Assembly: GCA_030150085.1 (NCBI GenBank)
Contig: JASLGJ010000389.1
Coordinates: 1 to 7,324 of the forward strand
Reading direction: 5' to 3'
Source of the DNA: Candidatus Elarobacter sp.
GTDB taxonomy: Bacteria; Vulcanimicrobiota; Vulcanimicrobiia; Vulcanimicrobiales; Vulcanimicrobiaceae
DNA length: 7,324 nucleotides
Under the pieces are notes generated by a model. That model searched no databases and was not told where the DNA came from. It saw only the letters and a list, made by a program, of their open reading frames with translations. Made by a program: the position numbers and the translations under genes. Below are positions 4,883-7,324 of this stretch, in pieces (position 1 is the stretch's first letter; the number at the start of each line of letters is the position of its first letter).

Positions 4883-6145
4883 ATGCGCCGGAACTGGCGG
4901 CGGCTGGCCGCATTCTTCGCCGTGCTCGGCCCGGGCTTCGTCACCGCCTCGGCCGGCAACGACGTGGGCGGCATCCAGACCTACTCGCTGGCCGGGGCGC
5001 AGTTCGGCTACGCCACGCTGTGGACGCTGCTCGCGCTGACCCTCTCGCTGATCGTGGTGCAGGAGATGGCGGGCCGGATGGGCGCGGTCACGGGGCAGGG
5101 CCTGGCCGGGCTGATCCGCGAGAACTTCGGCCTGCGCATCACGTTCGTGACGATGGCGGCCTTGTTCCTGATCAACACCGGGATCACGGCGACCGAGTTC
5201 GCCGGCGTCGCCGCGGCGTCGGAGATCTTCCACGTCTCGCGCTTCGCGGCGATTCCGGTGGCGATGATCGTGGTCTTCCTGCTCGTGCTGCGGCTGCCGA
5301 ACAAGATCGTGGAGCGGGTCTTCGTCGTGCTCTCGCTGGTCTACCTGACCTACATCGTCTCGGGCGTGCTGGCGCACCCCGACTGGCACGCGGTCGTGCG
5401 CGACACCTTCGTCCCGCGCGTCGTGCCGCAGCAGGCGTTCCTGCTGACCGTGGTGGGGCTGATCGGCACCACGATCTCGCCCTACATGCAGTTCTTCCTG
5501 CAGTCGCAGGTCGTCGACAAGGGCTCGCGCGCGCGCGACCTGCCCGCGATCCGGGCCGACGTCATCGTCGGCTCGGTGCTGGCCATCGTGCTGGCCGGCT
5601 TCATGATCATCGCCAACGCGGCGACGATCTACCAGACCTCGCTGCACGCCGGCAAACCGCCGCTCGACCTCAACACCGCGCAGGCGGCCGACTTCGCGCG
5701 CGCGCTGGGCCCGCTGGCGGGCTCGTTCGCCGAGCTGATCTACGCCTTCGGCATTTTGAATGCGGGGGTGTTCACCGCCGCGGTGCTGCCGCTGGCGACG
5801 GCCTACATCGTCTGCGAGGCGTTCGGCCTCGAGGCCTCGCTCGACCGCCGCTTCCGCGAGGCCCCGGTCTTCTACGGCCTGTTCGGCGGGGCGATCGTGC
5901 TGGGCGCGCTGCTGGTGCTGCTCGTGCCGCAGCGCTCGCTGCTCGAGCTGATCGTCTACGCCCAGGTGCTGCAGGGCGTGCTGCTGCCCTTCGAGCTGGT
6001 CCTGATGCTGATCGTCATCAACCGCAAGAAGGTCATGGGCAAGCACGTCAACTCGCCCGCGCTCAACGTGGTCGCCTGGGCGACCGCGGTCGTGATCGGC
6101 ACCCTCGCGCTGTACTACGCCTTCCGCCAGCTCGCGGGCGGTTAG
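4883..6145 (+). CDS. Nramp-family divalent metal transporter, probable Mg2+ importer
   Basis: A 420-residue inner-membrane permease with about 11 hydrophobic segments (near 8-25, 45-62, 86-109, 122-136, 143-163, 184-205, 224-247, 277-311, 330-349, 353-379 and 394-414), as in SLC11/MntH proteins. The N-terminal GPGF (16-19), LAGAQFGYATLW (36-47) and EMAGRMG are recognisable Nramp sequence. The family's substrate motifs are altered: TM1 DPGN is D27-V-G-G30, and TM6 MPH is S199-P-Y201, so the soft-metal methionine is missing and only the acidic ligand remains. That argues against a classical Mn2+/Fe2+ transporter. With the M-box upstream and the MgtE sensor gene 7 bp before it, Mg2+ import is the best inference, as for known Nramp-related magnesium transporters. 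GAGG lies only 2 bp before the ATG, so translation may be coupled to the upstream gene. Confidence 0.9.
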   Translation: MRRNWRRLAAFFAVLGPGFVTASAGNDVGGIQTYSLAGAQFGYATLWTLLALTLSLIVVQEMAGRMGAVTGQGLAGLIRENFGLRITFVTMAALFLINTGITATEFAGVAAASEIFHVSRFAAIPVAMIVVFLLVLRLPNKIVERVFVVLSLVYLTYIVSGVLAHPDWHAVVRDTFVPRVVPQQAFLLTVVGLIGTTISPYMQFFLQSQVVDKGSRARDLPAIRADVIVGSVLAIVLAGFMIIANAATIYQTSLHAGKPPLDLNTAQAADFARALGPLAGSFAELIYAFGILNAGVFTAAVLPLATAYIVCEAFGLEASLDRRFREAPVFYGLFGGAIVLGALLVLLVPQRSLLELIVYAQVLQGVLLPFELVLMLIVINRKKVMGKHVNSPALNVVAWATAVVIGTLALYYAFRQLAGG

Positions 6146-6462
6146 CCGCGCGCCGCGGGTTCGGCGAGCTCGCTCGCCGCGGCGTGCGCGCGCGCCCGCT
6201 CGACCGCGGCGCTCGCGTGCCGCAGCAGGTCGCGCACGTCGTCCAGCAGCGCCGCCCCGGCGGGGGTGAGCCGCACGCTGTGGCGGTTGCGCACGAACAA
6301 CTGCGCGCCGACGTCGTGCTCGAGCTTCTGGATCACCCGGCTGAGCGGCGACTGCGCCATCATGAGGCGGGCGGCGGCGCGCCGGAAGTGCAGCTCCTCG
6401 GCCACCACGGCGAACGCGTGCAGGCGGCGCAGATCAGGAATCGCGGGCGGTACGGTCGTCAT
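6142..6462 (-). CDS. LysR-type DNA-binding domain without effector domain
   Basis: A 106-residue protein. Residues about 10-70 are a clear LysR winged HTH: LRRLHAFAVVAEELHFRRAA, then the recognition region QSPLSRVIQKLEHDVGAQLF (37-56), then RLTPAGAALL (64-73). A helix follows (about 73-100) that matches the LysR linker/dimerisation helix, and the frame ends there. LysR regulators are normally about 300 residues with a periplasmic-binding-like effector domain. That domain is wholly absent, and the opposite strand beyond the stop codes for the permease. Its ATG overlaps the upstream stop (ATGA, 6459-6462), so translation is coupled. Its TAA overlaps the permease TAG by 4 bp on the opposite strand. 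It may be a stand-alone DNA-binding protein or antagonist, or the remnant of a longer gene cut at this junction. Codon use looks functional and no frameshift is visible. Confidence 0.85.
   Translation of the reverse strand: MTTVPPAIPDLRRLHAFAVVAEELHFRRAAARLMMAQSPLSRVIQKLEHDVGAQLFVRNRHSVRLTPAGAALLDDVRDLLRHASAAVERARAHAAASELAEPAARG
6151..6184 (+). terminator. GC-rich stem-loop just after the permease stop
   Basis: GGCGAG (6163-6168) pairs with CTCGCC (6173-6178) around CTCG. An outer stem pairs CGCCGC (6151-6156) with GCGGCG (6179-6184), with a 6-base bulge on one side. It begins 6 bp after the permease TAG and could end the operon, but it has no T-run and lies inside the 3' end of the LysR-like gene. 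Confidence 0.3.
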
Positions 6463-6632
6463 TTCGGTCGGAACCTCGCCGCCCCGTAGCCGTGGCGCAG
6501 CAGCGTCGCGCGAATCAGGGATTCCACCTCGTTCCTGGAGCGCAGGCGGTGACGCCGCCTGACCTCGTCGATCGAGTTGCCCAGCAGAAAGTCGAGCAGC
6601 GCGAAGACACCCGCGGCGTCGGCACTCGTCAC
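6459..6632 (-). CDS. Small helix-turn-helix-like protein, unknown role
   Basis: From a GTG at 6632 the protein is 57 residues (MTSADAAGVFALLDFLL...). The segment LLGNSIDEVRRRHRLRSRNE, followed by VESLIRATLLRHGYG, reads as a homeodomain-like or sigma-region-4-like HTH: a helix, a short turn, a basic helix and a final helix. DNA binding is plausible but inferred. An upstream ATG at 6689 would give 76 residues. I prefer GTG because the extra 19 codons use A/T-ending codons unlike the rest of the gene, have no Shine-Dalgarno, and would overlap the preceding small gene by 50 bp. Its stop overlaps the LysR-like start (ATGA), which points to a two-protein regulatory unit. No clear Shine-Dalgarno precedes either start. 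Confidence 0.6.
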   Translation of the reverse strand: MTSADAAGVFALLDFLLGNSIDEVRRRHRLRSRNEVESLIRATLLRHGYGAARFRPK

Positions 6633-6639
6633 GATTTCT

Positions 6640-6822
6640 TCAGATGCAAAGCGGTTCGACGCTGCCGGTGCAATGCGGCGACCCGCCATCGATCGTGACG
6701 GGAGCGGGGCTGGGGGTGGCGACGGCGGGCGCCGCGGCGGTCGTCGTCGTAGTCGTCGTCTTCGTCGCCGCCGTCGTCGACAGGACGAGCGAAAGAAACG
6801 CTATCAGTAGCGCTGGGATCAT
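6640..6822 (-). CDS. Small secreted peptide with Thr/Pro linker and two C-terminal cysteines
   Basis: A 60-residue open frame starting MIPALLIAFLSLVLSTTAA, a short but clear hydrophobic signal-peptide-like segment. A low-complexity linker follows (TKTTTTTTTAAAPAVATPSP, about 20-39), then a short tail in which PHCTGSVEPLCI places two cysteines seven residues apart, as if to close a small disulfide loop. GGAGG (6832-6836) lies 9 bp before the ATG, and codon third positions are GC-rich as in its neighbours. The linker style matches that of the lipoprotein in this window. It ends 7 bp before the favoured start of the HTH-like gene, so the three leftward genes may form one transcript. I recognise no family. 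It could also be a chance frame, because Thr/Ala/Pro runs arise easily in GC-rich DNA. Confidence 0.5.
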   Translation of the reverse strand: MIPALLIAFLSLVLSTTAATKTTTTTTTAAAPAVATPSPAPVTIDGGSPHCTGSVEPLCI

Positions 6823-6825
6823 GAG

Positions 6826-6850
6826 GGGCGGCCTCCGGTGAGTGCCGCCC
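6826..6850 (-). promoter_or_regulatory. Hairpin placing the secreted-peptide ribosome site in its loop
   Basis: GGGCGGC (6826-6832) and GCCGCCC (6844-6850) form a 7-bp stem with an 11-base loop. The Shine-Dalgarno GGAGG (read leftward, 6836-6832) sits at the loop edge with its last base in the stem. The structure could tune translation of the small peptide gene that starts at 6822. Confidence 0.4.
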
Positions 6851-6858
6851 GACGATAG

Positions 6859-6881
6859 GCGAGCCGCGTTCAGCGGCTCGC
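6859..6881 (-). terminator. Stem-loop downstream of the LuxR-type gene
   Basis: GCGAGCCGC (6859-6867) and GCGGCTCGC (6873-6881) make a perfect 9-bp stem with a 5-base loop, 39 bp after the stop of the leftward LuxR-type gene and before the next leftward gene. No T-run follows on either strand, so a terminator role is tentative. Confidence 0.4.
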
Positions 6882-6919
6882 ATGAAGATTGATGAGGCGC
6901 GCCGTTGAGGCGCCGGCGT

Positions 6920-7324
6920 TTAGCTCAAGAGCCCGCGCGTGCGAGCGATCGCGACCGCTTCGGATGCGCGCGCGGCTTGGAGCTTCTCCAAGATCGAGCG
7001 CGTGTGGCTGTACACCGTGTTGACGCTGCGGTTCGTCTCGCGCGCGATCCGCCCGGCGCTCCAGCCGTTGCCGAGCAGGCGCAGCACCTCGTACTCCGCG
7101 CCGGTCAGGCCCGCCGGCAGCTCCAGCGCGCGCCGCTGCTCGAACGCCGCGGCGAGCACGCGCGCGATGCCGCGCAGCGGCGGAAGCGCCTCGTGCAGCG
7201 CACCCGAGCGCATCAGCGCGGGCAGCCGGTCCTCACCCTGACCTTCGCGCGACTCGCGCGCCGCGACCGTGCGCGCCGCGCGCACGTCGTCACCCAGCAG
7301 CGTGCAGGCCGCGGCGACCGCGGC
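6920..7324 (-). CDS. C-terminal part of a LuxR-type (GerE HTH) transcriptional regulator (partial)
   Basis: The frame is open to the right edge, giving at least 134 residues, with the N-terminus outside the window. A GTG at 7285 is in frame, but coding character continues upstream (CTLLGDDVRAARTVAARES), so this is probably the end of a longer protein. Residues from LTGAEYEVLRLLGNGWSAGR to the end match the LuxR/GerE four-helix HTH: LT-x-x-E at its start, a G-W-S turn, I-A-R-E-T, then the recognition helix region SVNTVYSHTRSILEKLQ. The segment before it is Ala/Arg-rich and helical, as in MalT/LuxR proteins with TPR-like sensor domains, but too little is present to say which. It binds DNA; its signal and targets cannot be seen. 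It is co-directional with the three small genes to its left but separated from them by about 97 bp containing two stem-loops. Confidence 0.88.
   Translation of the reverse strand, partial: AAVAAACTLLGDDVRAARTVAARESREGQGEDRLPALMRSGALHEALPPLRGIARVLAAAFEQRRALELPAGLTGAEYEVLRLLGNGWSAGRIARETNRSVNTVYSHTRSILEKLQAARASEAVAIARTRGLLS

Noticed and set aside
3487..4974. Long leftward open frame (495 codons) opposite the MgtE-like gene
   Set aside because: Asp/His/Arg/Gly-rich antisense shadow. The plus strand carries clear MgtE and CBS motifs and the frame crosses the riboswitch terminator.
3390..5039. Rightward 549-codon frame overlapping riboswitch and MgtE-like gene
   Set aside because: Arg/Ala/Gly-rich alternative frame of the same region with no domain-like sequence. 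It begins inside the aptamer.
4832..6046. Long leftward frame (404 codons) opposite the permease gene
   Set aside because: Gln/Arg/Asp/His-rich shadow with no hydrophobic segments. The plus frame has 11 membrane spans and Nramp motifs.
5020..6489. Rightward 489-codon frame overlapping the permease and LysR-like genes
   Set aside because: Arg/Ala/Gly/Asp-rich, off-frame reading of the permease. It has no coherent domain and runs through two real genes on both strands.
6716..6780. Runs of GTCGTC-type triplets as a possible microsatellite or phase-variation tract
   Set aside because: The triplets vary and encode the Thr/Ala linker of the small secreted protein. No exact unit is repeated enough to suggest slippage control.
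6629..6883. Leftward 84-codon frame overlapping the secreted peptide gene in another frame
   Set aside because: Asp/Arg-rich low-complexity reading without Shine-Dalgarno. The overlapping 60-codon frame has a signal peptide and ribosome site.

Overview
The window is GC-rich, tightly packed bacterial chromosome. The mix points to a flagellated, free-living bacterium: a FliA-type flagellin promoter, a lipoprotein with a Thr/Ala/Pro-rich linker of the TATPSP kind, an M-box leader and LuxR/LysR regulators. The lineage cannot be fixed from the sequence. A deep-branching high-GC phylum (Eremiobacterota-like, for example) is only a guess from style. I see no mobile element, CRISPR array, tRNA or rRNA.

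Left part (1-3146). The start of an exported protein runs leftward off the edge. Divergent from it, a strong sigma-28-like promoter (168-194) drives a complete flagellin gene. Flagellin converges on a long leftward gene for a predicted lipoprotein of unknown function. A perfect 32-bp palindrome separates their stop codons. The lipoprotein leader holds an 11-bp stem-loop.

Centre (3248-6145), the most informative part. A promoter leads straight into an M-box (ykoK-type) magnesium riboswitch. It is complete: aptamer, P1 stem, a strand that can switch into an antiterminator, and an intrinsic terminator ending in six T just before the first start codon. It controls two genes 7 bp apart. The first encodes a soluble PRC-barrel/MgtE-N/CBS protein, which is the magnesium-sensing part of MgtE without its membrane channel. 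The second encodes an Nramp-family permease in which the hallmark metal-binding motifs are changed (DPGN to DVGG, MPH to SPY). I infer a two-part magnesium importer, repressed at high Mg2+, in which an MgtE-type sensor acts in trans on an Nramp-type transporter.

Right part (6142-7324). A leftward cluster of three small genes follows: a 60-residue secreted peptide with two C-terminal cysteines, a small helix-turn-helix-like protein, and a LysR DNA-binding domain with no effector domain. They are packed with a 7-bp gap and an ATGA overlap. The LysR stop codon overlaps the permease stop codon by 4 bp. At the right edge is the C-terminal end of a LuxR-type (GerE HTH) regulator that enters from outside the window.
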